64,000 nt of DNA from Sporomusaceae bacterium UBA7701 (GTDB lineage Bacteria; Bacillota; Negativicutes; Sporomusales; UBA7701), in the NCBI GenBank assembly GCA_002482545.1, contig DLGF01000005.1, forward strand, positions 62,001 through 126,000. Direction: 5' to 3'. A program made the position numbers and the translations under genes. The notes beneath the pieces were generated by a model. It saw only the letters and a list, made by a program, of their open reading frames with translations. It was not told the DNA's origin and ran no database searches. Of the stretch, positions 25,186-33,644 are shown piece after piece. The first letter of the stretch is position 1. Each line of letters begins with the position of its first letter.

Positions 25186-25878
25186 ATGCGGATATTACTG
25201 GCTGAAGATGATGCCAAGCTGGGGAATTTAATCAAGCACATGCTGGAAAAAGCAGCTATCCAGGTTGATTGGGTGCTGCGCGGGGATATGGTGCTGGAGT
25301 ATGCGTTTCACGATCCGTATGATGTTATTATCCTGGACTGGATGATGCCGGGGCAGACCGGCCTCAGTGTCTGCGACCAGTTGCGCAAAGGCGGCTACCA
25401 AGGCGCCATTCTGATGCTGACCGCAAAGGACGCCCTCGACGACCGGGTGCTGGGTTTGGACACGGGAGCCGACGATTACTTTGTCAAGCCCTTTGAGTTT
25501 GCCGAACTGCTCGCCAGGGTCCGGGCCCTGGCGAGGCGCAGCAGAGTGCGATTGACCGGCGATATCCTGCAGGTCGGCAATTTGACCTTTGACTGTTTGA
25601 CGCATCGCGTGCAGCAGGGGGATACGGAAATACAGCTTACCAGCCGGGAGTTCCGGTTACTTGATCTGCTTGTTAAGAACCAGGAGCACGTAATCCCCAG
25701 GGAAGTCATTCTGGAGCGGGTGTGGGGGTTGGAAACCGATGTGTCTTCGAACAATCTGGATGCCTATGTGCGGTTGCTCCGGAAAAAACTCAGCCTATTC
25801 GATAATGGGGTAGAAATACAAACCGTCCGGGGCATTGGCTATAAGCTGGAGGTTCGCGATGTTTACCAAAATCCGTAA
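25186..25878 (+). CDS. OmpR/PhoB-type response regulator
   Basis: This 230-residue protein has a receiver domain (residues 1-115; acidic pocket EDD at 7-9, phosphoacceptor Asp51 in LDWMMPG, Lys in VKPFEF) and a winged-helix DNA-binding domain (about 130-225; TSREFRLLDLLVKN). AAGGAGG precedes the ATG at 25186. The kinase gene overlaps its end. As an OmpR-type protein it would bind tandem half-sites like the TTTCA repeats at 18137 and 19757, making it the likely regulator of the whole cluster. Confidence 0.95.
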   Translation: MRILLAEDDAKLGNLIKHMLEKAAIQVDWVLRGDMVLEYAFHDPYDVIILDWMMPGQTGLSVCDQLRKGGYQGAILMLTAKDALDDRVLGLDTGADDYFVKPFEFAELLARVRALARRSRVRLTGDILQVGNLTFDCLTHRVQQGDTEIQLTSREFRLLDLLVKNQEHVIPREVILERVWGLETDVSSNNLDAYVRLLRKKLSLFDNGVEIQTVRGIGYKLEVRDVYQNP

Positions 25879-27145
25879 CGATTTGACCCTTCGCTATACG
25901 ATGGTCATGATGCTGATGATGGCGGCTTTTATTGTCGTGAGTTTCAGCGGGCTGCTCTGGATCCTTTACCGGGAAGAGCAGCAGGATTTGCGGTCCTTTA
26001 CCGAAGAAGAGGCCAGAGAACAAGCCGCCATGTACAAGGAAAAAGCTTCTTTTTTCCAGCCTGAAGCCGGGGACAAAGATACCGGAGCCAAGATTTTTTA
26101 TTATGTTTTCGATAACAACGGACAGCAGGTTGCCGCAGAGCAACCTGCGTCTGAAATCCGCCCTGGCGTGCTGAACCTCATTCGGAACTGGAAGGCCCAG
26201 GACGGGGAAGTCAAGCTGAGAAAAATTTCTCTCTCTGACGAGGACAGAGCTGTCGTAATCCTGTGCAGCACGAAAATATACGACGGATCCGAAGTGCTGG
26301 GCACTGTTTTTGTAGGCGAGGATATAAGCGCTTATTATCACATGCTGAAAATGTTGCTGATCATGATGGTGGTGATTTCTATCCTGTTTTTGGGCATCGC
26401 CGCTTTGGCCGGGCATTTATTGGCGGGCCGGGCGATTGTTCCGATCAAGCAGGCCTTTTCCAGACAGCGTGAGTTTGTCGCGGATGCTTCCCATGAATTG
26501 CGTACGCCGCTTAGTATTCTCCTGACTTCGGTGGACGCCGTACAGACCGATGACGACCAGAAGCTGTCGCCGTTTTCCGTCCAGGTGCTCAACGACATGA
26601 AAAGTGAAATCCGGAGAATGGCCAAATTGGTGACAGACTTATTGACCCTTGCGCGGGCTGACGCCGGCGCCACCAATATCCTGAAAGAAAAAATTGATTT
26701 GGTCGCCGTTGCCGGGCAGGTGGTTCGAGCCCTGCAACCATTGGCTGCGGGAAAAGAGATCCAGTTGGAAATGACCGGCGATGCCGCTATTTCCGTTTTG
26801 GCCGATCGCGAGAGAATAAAGCAATTACTCTTGATTCTGGTGGATAATGCCATCAAATATACTCCTGCCGGCGGCAGGGTGCGGGTCTCGCTTACGGTGA
26901 CGGCGACCCCGAAAGCATGGGTTACGGTTGCGGTGCACGACACGGGCATCGGAATCCGGGAAACCGAGCGAAGCCACATCTTCGAGCGCTTTTATCGGGT
27001 GGATAAAGCAAGATCCCGCGAAGAAGGCGGCACCGGACTGGGGCTGGCTATCGCCAAATGGGTGGTGGATGCCCATGGCGGGAAAATAAGAGTCGAAAGC
27101 ACCCCGGGGCAAGGCAGTTCTTTTATCGTCACTTTACCCATGTAA
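25859..27145 (+). CDS. Sensor histidine kinase
   Basis: This 428-residue protein has two membrane helices (about residues 15-37 and 160-185) around a periplasmic sensor of about 120 residues. A HisKA domain (DASHELRTPLSILL, His212) and an ATPase domain follow (N box DNAIKYTPAGG, G boxes DTGIGIRETE and GGTGLGLAI). No clear HAMP domain is visible. It should phosphorylate the response regulator whose gene it overlaps by 20 bases. The signal is unknown; envelope stress or cationic peptides would fit the target genes. Confidence 0.95.
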   Translation: MFTKIRNDLTLRYTMVMMLMMAAFIVVSFSGLLWILYREEQQDLRSFTEEEAREQAAMYKEKASFFQPEAGDKDTGAKIFYYVFDNNGQQVAAEQPASEIRPGVLNLIRNWKAQDGEVKLRKISLSDEDRAVVILCSTKIYDGSEVLGTVFVGEDISAYYHMLKMLLIMMVVISILFLGIAALAGHLLAGRAIVPIKQAFSRQREFVADASHELRTPLSILLTSVDAVQTDDDQKLSPFSVQVLNDMKSEIRRMAKLVTDLLTLARADAGATNILKEKIDLVAVAGQVVRALQPLAAGKEIQLEMTGDAAISVLADRERIKQLLLILVDNAIKYTPAGGRVRVSLTVTATPKAWVTVAVHDTGIGIRETERSHIFERFYRVDKARSREEGGTGLGLAIAKWVVDAHGGKIRVESTPGQGSSFIVTLPM

Positions 27146-27329
27146 CGTTTGAGCAAAGCGTGGCGAATCGGGGAGCTGCGCCGGACGGCTCCGTCGCCGG
27201 TCTTGCCGGCGGCCGATATTCTGGCGTGATCGCCGTCGCGTTGAGAAAGTATAGAGCTAAGTTGAGGTAAGCCAACTATCCGGTAGACAGCAAAACAAGG
27301 GTTGTGAAGTACCCTTAAATTGAATAAAT

Positions 27330-27346
27330 CTATTTCAAGACTATTT
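27330..27346 (+). repeat. CTATTT direct repeat, 11-base period, upstream of uppP
   Basis: CTATTT occurs at 27330-27335 and 27341-27346, 26 bases before uppP. Spacing equals that of the TTTCA repeats in the 33-bp promoter elements, though the sequence differs. It is a weak candidate response-regulator site. Confidence 0.35.
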
Positions 27347-27371
27347 ACGCAAAAAAAAGGAGCATGCATAT

Positions 27372-28190
27372 ATGTTGTGGTATATTGCGATCATTCTTGG
27401 GATTGTGCAAGGCCTTGGCGAATTTTTGCCCATATCCAGTTCGGCCCACTTAATTATTACGCGCTGGCTTTTTGATTGGGACCCCGTTATCAACCAGGCA
27501 GGGGGAAATATTGATGTAGCCTTGGATGTGGCCCTCCACGCCGGAACACTGCTGGCTGTGCTGATCTATTTCTTCCGGGATTGGGTGCACCTTTTTGCCA
27601 ATGGTCTGTCCACAGGGATCAAGACGCGGGAGGGAAAAATGTTTTGGTATCTCGTGGCGGCAACCATTCCCGGAGGGATTGCCGGACTCGTGTTGGAAAC
27701 GGCGATCGAGCATTTTGTCCGCTCGCAGATTCTCGTCATCGCCGCGGGTTTGGCTGTCATGGGTATTGTCCTTTACTATGTTGACAAGAAAGCGGCTCAA
27801 ATCGTCAGTTTTGAAAAAATAACCTTTAAGCAGGCAATTCTGATCGGCGTCAGTCAGGCGTTGGCGCTAATTCCCGGCGTATCCCGCTCCGGCATTACCA
27901 TGACCACGGGACGATTGTTAGGCTTTTCGCGGGAGGCGGCAGCCAAGTTTTCTTTCCTGCTGGCTACGCCGATCATCGCCGGCGCAGCGCTGAAGCACAC
28001 TCCCGACATCCTTCATAATATCGCCAATCCCTTGTTTTTAGCCGGAACCGTCACCTCGGCCATCGTAGGTCTTATCAGCATAGGCTTTTTGCTTAAATAT
28101 CTCCAAAGACACAATTTCGCCATATTTGCAGTATACAGATTGGTAATAGCGGCACTTATCGTTGTCGTCTATGCGGTCCGGGGCGCATAA
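27372..28190 (+). CDS. uppP: Undecaprenyl-diphosphatase UppP (BacA)
   Basis: This 272-residue polytopic protein has both family signatures: GLGEFLPISSSAHL near the N terminus and the PGVSRSGITM region near residue 170. It recycles undecaprenyl diphosphate to the monophosphate carrier used by cell-wall and lipid-sugar pathways, and overexpression gives bacitracin resistance in other species. AAAAAAGGAG precedes the ATG. Its location after the ArnC/ArnT cluster fits demand for undecaprenyl phosphate. Confidence 0.97.
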   Translation: MLWYIAIILGIVQGLGEFLPISSSAHLIITRWLFDWDPVINQAGGNIDVALDVALHAGTLLAVLIYFFRDWVHLFANGLSTGIKTREGKMFWYLVAATIPGGIAGLVLETAIEHFVRSQILVIAAGLAVMGIVLYYVDKKAAQIVSFEKITFKQAILIGVSQALALIPGVSRSGITMTTGRLLGFSREAAAKFSFLLATPIIAGAALKHTPDILHNIANPLFLAGTVTSAIVGLISIGFLLKYLQRHNFAIFAVYRLVIAALIVVVYAVRGA

Positions 28191-28279
28191 AAAAACGAAG
28201 TGCTCCAGGAGCCCAAGAACTAAACAAACCCGGAACAAACTTTGCTTAGTCTGCTTGGCCAGCCTACCGCAGCGTTTTG

Positions 28280-28323
28280 AGGTCGCAGGCGATGATTCCA
28301 TCACCGCCTGCGACCTTTTTTTA
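28280..28323 (+). terminator. Intrinsic terminator after uppP
   Basis: AGGTCGCAGGCG (28280-28291) pairs with CGCCTGCGACCT (28305-28316), then a T run. Confidence 0.9.
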
Positions 28324-28462
28324 CCATGGTGCCGCCGGCTTGCCGGGCTACGCGCAAGCTTCCGTATTTTTGCTGAAAATACAAAATAAATCATAAGCGA
28401 TACTATTGACGCAAAATTGATTTATTGTTAGAGTAATAATTGATAACAAAAATTATATGATA

Positions 28463-28535
28463 TAGGCAAACCTGCCGAAAGGCGGGGACGCAAAGCCGAG
28501 GGTCTAAGACATTTTGTTAAGACAGCCAGGTTGCA
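28463..28535 (+). ncRNA. Cyclic di-GMP-I (GEMM-I) riboswitch aptamer
   Basis: The conserved GEMM-I elements appear in order: GGCAAACC, a GAAA-tetraloop hairpin (CCTGCC-GAAA-GGCGGG), GACGCAAAGCC, a variable hairpin (28501-28523) and the closing GCCAGGTTGC, whose GCC-GGTTGC segment holds the tetraloop receptor. It is the 5' leader of the exopolysaccharide operon at 28695-35395. This class senses the second messenger c-di-GMP. Confidence 0.93.
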
Positions 28536-28567
28536 AAGACAAAACTTTGTAATCGGGCTGTTTTTTA
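28522..28567 (+). terminator. Riboswitch expression platform (intrinsic terminator)
   Basis: ACAGCC (28522-28527) pairs with GGCTGT (28556-28561), and TTGCAAAG pairs with CTTTGTAA inside, followed by T6. The 5' arm overlaps the 3' strand of the aptamer (28522-28534), so a ligand-bound aptamer should block terminator formation. That predicts an ON switch, by inference. Confidence 0.8.
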
Positions 28568-28694
28568 TGTTTTTGGCGGGTGGGAATCCGTTGCTTGGAG
28601 GAATTCTGCCCAATGCGACTGGAGCGGCGCCGGCGAGGCGGCAGCCGATTGGAAGGAATGGCCGCAAGGGCGTTAGAGCGCAGGAGGAGTATGG

Positions 28695-29486
28695 ATGGAT
28701 ATGAGTGGCAACCTGAAATCGACGATTATGTATCACCGTTCCTATCGGAAATTACCCGGTTCATTACCGCTGTTTCTATTGCAGTTTGTTGGCTGTGCCG
28801 TTCCGATCTCCGCTGCCACGATCTTCTTTTATCCGCAAATTACCCGCGCCGTATGTATAGCGGCAAAAACTGTTCTTGAATCCGCTTATTTCCCCGGCAG
28901 GATATCGATTGTTGAAATTGATTATATCCACCGCATCGGAAATGTTTCCTTCCTTGACCTGCCAAGCCAATTTCCCACTCCGTTTTTTTCCCTGATGAAT
29001 GCATTGGCCTGCCTGGTTCTTCTTATCGTTTTGCCGCGAATCGAACGCGTAAAACCAGTCATGATTTTTTTCACCCTGTTAGCCTTTATTCACCTGATTT
29101 CATCGCTTTTTTTCATCGCTGTCGCTTCCCGCTTTCCCTATGAGGCTGTGGACAGTTCCCGCCTCTACATGCTGCAACAAATCAGCATATGGTTTTTCGT
29201 GCCCATCGTGATGGGACTTGCTGTTATGCCGCTGCCCTCATCCCTGACCGCAAAAGGCTCCACCATGATAATCACTTATGTTTATTCGCTCATCTTCGGG
29301 ACGGTCCGTTACATGGTCTTTCTTTTCATCCTGACCAAGGCGTCGCTGCTGTATATGGCGATACTCTTCTTTGCGCTGGGGCCGCTCATCGATTTCGTCT
29401 ATATTGTGGGAATATACAGCGCTCATGTCACTTGGCTGGCGAAAAAAGTAAAGGATGATTATACTCTATGGAAATGGCAGTATTAG
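28695..29486 (+). CDS. Polytopic membrane protein of the c-di-GMP-controlled operon
   Basis: This 263-residue protein has about six hydrophobic segments and no recognised domain. It is the first gene after the riboswitch; CAGGAGGAG stands five bases before the ATG. The last 19 bases overlap the GT2 synthase gene, so the two may form one membrane complex, as PgaD does with PgaC. Function is otherwise unknown. Confidence 0.8.
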   Translation: MDMSGNLKSTIMYHRSYRKLPGSLPLFLLQFVGCAVPISAATIFFYPQITRAVCIAAKTVLESAYFPGRISIVEIDYIHRIGNVSFLDLPSQFPTPFFSLMNALACLVLLIVLPRIERVKPVMIFFTLLAFIHLISSLFFIAVASRFPYEAVDSSRLYMLQQISIWFFVPIVMGLAVMPLPSSLTAKGSTMIITYVYSLIFGTVRYMVFLFILTKASLLYMAILFFALGPLIDFVYIVGIYSAHVTWLAKKVKDDYTLWKWQY

Positions 29487-30742
29487 TTCTGAAAGCCTAC
29501 CTATTGTTTACCATAACAATCATGGTAATATATGCTCTCCGGCATTACATTTTCACTGTGAACCGGCTTTATGGCCAGCAGAGAATGTATTATCACGATA
29601 TTGTCAATTCCGAGCTAAAGACGGTGTCGGTGCTCATTCCGATGCACAACGAAGAAAAAGTCGCCGCCCATATTTTGGAGCAACTGCTCAAAGTCGACTA
29701 TGCCATGGAAAAGATGGAAATTATTCCGATCAATGATTTTTCCGGCGATGCGACGAGAGAAATTCTCGACGGCTACGCGGCCAAGTACCCGGCTGTCAAG
29801 CCGGTTCACCGCTATACCGGCGACCGGGGCAAGCCGGCGGCTTTGAATGAAGGGATAGAAAAAGCAACCGGCGAGATCATCATTGTCTTTGACGCCGATT
29901 ACTTGCCGCCCCGGGGGATTATCAAGGAAATAGCCGTTTGCTTCAACGACCCGGAGGTCGGCGCGGTCATGGGCCGGGTCATTCCGGTCAATACGCAGGC
30001 CAATCTGCTGACGCGGCTTCTGGACATCGAACGTTCCGGGGGATATCAAGTGGACCAGCAGGCCCGCTACAATCTCCGGCTTATGCCGCAATACGGAGGG
30101 ACTGTAGGCGGCTTCAGAAAAAGCGTCGTTGTCAGTCTAGGCTGCTTTGATCCTAAAGTGCTGGCCGAAGACACCGAACTGACCTACCGCCTTTCCGTAA
30201 ACGGCTGGAAGGTGCTTTACGCGAACCGGGCGGAATGCTATGAGGAAGTGCCGGAATCGTGGAATGTGCGGGCCCGCCAGATCCGGAGATGGTCCAGAGG
30301 GCATAATTGCGTCCTGTTCAAATACTTTTTCCCTTTACTTATGTCGCCGCGGCTGTCTTTCCGCGAAAAAGCAGACGGGCTGCTGCTGCTGTTCATCTAT
30401 TGCGTGCCGGTTATTCTGCTGCTGGGCTTTCTGGATTCGCTGGTGCTCTTTTTTCTCGGCAATATGGAAATATTCGCGGGCATCTTTTTTCTGCTTTTTT
30501 TGGGAGCCTATAATACCTTCGGCAATTTCGCGCCTTTTTACCAGGTGGGGACGGCCTGCCTTCTGGACGGAACGCCGCAGCGCATCCTCCTTTTGCCGTT
30601 TCTGATCTTCAATTTCTTCTTCAATATGTGGCATATAGCGCTGGGCTTCCTGGACGCGCTGGTGGATATCGTCACCTGGCGCAAAACAAAATGGCATAAA
30701 ACCGAACGCTATAGGAATGAGGGGGCGGAGCGCGCGTTATGA
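29468..30742 (+). CDS. Processive GT2 polysaccharide synthase (BcsA/PgaC-like)
   Basis: This 424-residue inner-membrane protein has one N-terminal helix, a GT-A domain and several C-terminal helices. Motifs for processive beta-glycan synthesis are all present: HNEEKVAAHIL, VFDADYLPP (DxD), GGTVGGFRKS, LAEDTELTYRL and QIRRW (Q-x-x-R-W). It should polymerise and extrude a polysaccharide. No PilZ domain is present, so c-di-GMP input would come from the riboswitch. It overlaps both neighbours. Confidence 0.93.
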   Translation: MEMAVLVLKAYLLFTITIMVIYALRHYIFTVNRLYGQQRMYYHDIVNSELKTVSVLIPMHNEEKVAAHILEQLLKVDYAMEKMEIIPINDFSGDATREILDGYAAKYPAVKPVHRYTGDRGKPAALNEGIEKATGEIIIVFDADYLPPRGIIKEIAVCFNDPEVGAVMGRVIPVNTQANLLTRLLDIERSGGYQVDQQARYNLRLMPQYGGTVGGFRKSVVVSLGCFDPKVLAEDTELTYRLSVNGWKVLYANRAECYEEVPESWNVRARQIRRWSRGHNCVLFKYFFPLLMSPRLSFREKADGLLLLFIYCVPVILLLGFLDSLVLFFLGNMEIFAGIFFLLFLGAYNTFGNFAPFYQVGTACLLDGTPQRILLLPFLIFNFFFNMWHIALGFLDALVDIVTWRKTKWHKTERYRNEGAERAL

Positions 30743-31821
30743 TCTTGTTCTGGTGCTCTATACTGCTTGTCTTTCTGTTTATTGTTCCCTTTGTGCCGGG
30801 AATCCGCGTACTCCGGAACAAAATCGACGCCGCGCCGTTGTCCGTCAACATGGATTATTGCAAAGATCCCCGTTATTTTGCGCTTTCCTTTAAAAGAATA
30901 TTGTCGGACCAGTTGAAGGATTGCCGCATCACAGGTTTTTATAAGCTTCAGCTGTCGAAGCAGGAAACGGTCCAAATTGCGGACGATTTCGCGGCGGAGG
31001 AAGCGAGGAATGCGGTCATCGGGCATATCTGCTGCGTCAAAAATCATTTTGCATCAGGAAACGGCAGCGTTTTTGAAAAAGAGATTTATGTGCGGGGAGC
31101 CGCAAATATCGGCGAAAAGACCTCGCTGCGCGCGCTGGCCTGCGATGGCGATGTCCATGTCCAACGGGGCGTGAATATCATTCGGTGGCTCGACGCTGAA
31201 GGCGATATCACCATTGAGGAAGAGTGCCGGCTCGGTATCAGCGCCACTTGTGGCAAAACGCTTTCCCTGGCCAGGAATTGTTCTTTCAAAAGGCTTTATG
31301 GCCTCCCGGTCGTTACCGCCGGGTCTCCTGTCCCGGCTGGCGGAGAAAGGGGGCAAGCGGACGGACAGGCCGCCGAGCGGGAAGTGGCCGCCGCTCTTCA
31401 AAGGAGGGTCCGTGCCTGGTCCTGCGAGGACAGTCCGAGCCCGGAGGGCGCCATCGAGCGGGACATTTCGCGGATTCCGCCGCATAGCCGGAAGGACTGC
31501 AGTATCATTACCGCTCATTCCCTCACGATCGGGGACGATTCGCTTATCCGGGGCCATGTTAAAACTTACGGCAACCTCAGCATCGGCACAGGCGTCACGG
31601 TCACGGGGCATCTTTTTGCCGAAGGAGATATTCATATCGGGCGGGACAGCCGCATTGCGGGCATTGTTTTCGCCCACGGAAGCATTATTTGCGAAGACGG
31701 CGTAAGCGTCGGCTCCCCGGGCCGGATCAGGTCCGTTATCGGTCAAAAAGGCATCGTATTGCGGGACAGGACAACCATCTACGGTTATATCATGACGGAA
31801 GGAAGGGGCGCTGTGGTATGA
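30739..31821 (+). CDS. Membrane-anchored bactofilin-like (polymer-forming) protein
   Basis: The 360-residue protein has an N-terminal membrane helix (about 2-22). Two beta-helix-like stretches (about 100-180 and 245-355) carry the repeat pattern of bactofilins (for example ADGDV/GDIHIG-type turns: GVTVTGHLFAEGDIHIGRDS). A 50-residue Pro/Gly/Arg-rich linker lies between. Bactofilins polymerise into scaffolds that localise cell-wall or polysaccharide enzymes. It starts in an ATGA overlap with the synthase gene, so it may scaffold the synthase. The anchored, split form is unusual. Confidence 0.75.
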   Translation: MILFWCSILLVFLFIVPFVPGIRVLRNKIDAAPLSVNMDYCKDPRYFALSFKRILSDQLKDCRITGFYKLQLSKQETVQIADDFAAEEARNAVIGHICCVKNHFASGNGSVFEKEIYVRGAANIGEKTSLRALACDGDVHVQRGVNIIRWLDAEGDITIEEECRLGISATCGKTLSLARNCSFKRLYGLPVVTAGSPVPAGGERGQADGQAAEREVAAALQRRVRAWSCEDSPSPEGAIERDISRIPPHSRKDCSIITAHSLTIGDDSLIRGHVKTYGNLSIGTGVTVTGHLFAEGDIHIGRDSRIAGIVFAHGSIICEDGVSVGSPGRIRSVIGQKGIVLRDRTTIYGYIMTEGRGAVV

Positions 31822-33644
31822 GAAAAGTTGCTTTGGCAGTCCTGATCGCCGCCCTCCTAGCGGCTTGCTTGCCGCCGGCAGCCATGGCGCAGCGGAGCCC
31901 ACAAGAAATCAAGGTAGTCGTTGCCTACCATCCGGATTATCTGAAGCAGGCTCCCCATATTCTCAAGGCTTATGAAAGCGTATTGCAGGAAGAGGGCGTC
32001 CCCTACCAAAATATGGACGTATTTCAACTCGTCGAAACCGATGTGGATGATTTTGTGAACAATGTTCCGGCAATTATTTTACCTGATTACCTCTTGCAGA
32101 ATCTGCCCTTGGAATTTGATGCATGGATCAGGCGATACCTGGAAAAGGGCGGAAACATAGCCGCCGTTTATGACCCGGGAATCAGAAATGACCAGGGCTT
32201 TTTCCTGAACCGCGCGGTGCTGGCCGATCTGACCGGTGTGAATTATATTACTTACAACACGTTGGGTCCGGCAGCCTATGACGTCGGAAACGTCCAGTTC
32301 TCTTCCGAGGCCGGCCGCGACTTTTTCCAGATCCCTCCGGGCAAGACGATCGACCGGCTGACGATCAGCAGCTACGGCTACGGCAAGCTCCAGTATCCCA
32401 TCGCCAGAACCCAGCCGGTTTACGACATCCCGGAAAAAAACATCTATGCCTATGGAATAACCAAAGCGCAGGAAAAAATTCCCCTGATCGTCCTTTCCGA
32501 TTATGCCGCCGGCAAGGTTTTATACGTCAATCTGCCCCTCGGTCACCTCAAGGGGGTTTCCGAAGACCTGCTGATCCGGTCGACCCTGAGAACCTTCCTG
32601 TTCGATGTCGTTGCCGTTCCCCATGTCATGAATGTGGAGAACGGGCGCGGCGTCATCGTCATTAACTGGCATGTCGACTCCAAAGTGGAGCGCATTTCGC
32701 TGCCTGTCCTACAGAGGGCGGGCTATTTGCGCAAAGCCATTGCCGCGTCCTATGATATCACGGCCGGCGATTTTATGGAAAAGCCCGGCGACCATGAAGG
32801 GTTCAGCGCCGACGGACGGGGCAGAAAGCTCGTGCAATTGCTGGCGGGTTACGGAACCATCGGCTCGCACGGCGGATGGGCCCATAACTGGTTTTCGGAC
32901 AATATTTTATCCGGTAAATTTAAAGAAGCTGAAATCCGGGAATACATCGCCAAAAACAATGAAAGCCTGGAAAAAATCGTAGGATATAAGATTACCGAAT
33001 ATGCCGCTCCCAACGGCGTACACCCGCAGCCGATGGCTACCAAAATCCTCGAGGATCTGGGGGTTATCGCCTATTATTACACCGGCGACACCGGCAGCGC
33101 GCCCAACCGCGCCTTCTTTCAAGGCCAGATGGTGAGCGATAAAGTAATCGCTTTTCCCATCATGCCTAACGGCAAATCGGCCTCGCTGTGGGAAATGCGG
33201 GCGCATGACAAAAGAACCGACGCTGAAATCAATGAATGGCTGCTGGGCACTCTCGACTATATCGCCCGCAACAGAGTGGTCCGCCTTGTTTATTCCCATC
33301 CCTATAATATCCAGAACTATCCGCAGGCCGTGGAAGCGTTTCTCGATAAAGTGGAAGCAATGCAGGCCGACCAGCGGATTGCCACCCGCTCGATGAGCGA
33401 CTATGCGGCGTTCTTGCTCCGTTTTCTGGCGACAACGTATACTTTTACGAACGGGGACGGCAAACTGGCCGTTTCCCTTAAAAACCCGGCCGACCTGACA
33501 GGCCTGACGGTCGCATTGCCCAAGAAAGCTTACCGGCGGCCTTCCGGCGACGGTTTCACGGTGCAGGAAGATGAACGGTATTATTATCTTACGGTGGTGA
33601 AGACCGATGAAAAAGAAAAATATATTACGGTTGATGGTCATTAG
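31818..33644 (+). CDS. Exported polysaccharide deacetylase-like protein (DUF2194-like)
   Basis: The 608-residue protein begins with a signal peptide (MRKVALAVLIAALLAACLPP, cut after AMA). An N-terminal alpha/beta domain (about 30-270, resembling a glutamine amidotransferase-like fold) precedes a domain with NodB-like landmarks: NWHVDS, SHGGWAHNW, and YSHPYN near the end. The usual TFDDG motif is not seen. I assign DUF2194 from memory of its size and context, so this is tentative. It would modify the nascent polysaccharide in the periplasm. ATGA overlap with the previous gene; its 3' end overlaps the next by 38 bases. Confidence 0.65.
   Translation: MRKVALAVLIAALLAACLPPAAMAQRSPQEIKVVVAYHPDYLKQAPHILKAYESVLQEEGVPYQNMDVFQLVETDVDDFVNNVPAIILPDYLLQNLPLEFDAWIRRYLEKGGNIAAVYDPGIRNDQGFFLNRAVLADLTGVNYITYNTLGPAAYDVGNVQFSSEAGRDFFQIPPGKTIDRLTISSYGYGKLQYPIARTQPVYDIPEKNIYAYGITKAQEKIPLIVLSDYAAGKVLYVNLPLGHLKGVSEDLLIRSTLRTFLFDVVAVPHVMNVENGRGVIVINWHVDSKVERISLPVLQRAGYLRKAIAASYDITAGDFMEKPGDHEGFSADGRGRKLVQLLAGYGTIGSHGGWAHNWFSDNILSGKFKEAEIREYIAKNNESLEKIVGYKITEYAAPNGVHPQPMATKILEDLGVIAYYYTGDTGSAPNRAFFQGQMVSDKVIAFPIMPNGKSASLWEMRAHDKRTDAEINEWLLGTLDYIARNRVVRLVYSHPYNIQNYPQAVEAFLDKVEAMQADQRIATRSMSDYAAFLLRFLATTYTFTNGDGKLAVSLKNPADLTGLTVALPKKAYRRPSGDGFTVQEDERYYYLTVVKTDEKEKYITVDGH

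Noticed and set aside
30335..30697. Minus-strand Gln/Arg-rich frame within the GT2 gene
   Set aside because: Low-complexity antisense of hydrophobic codons.
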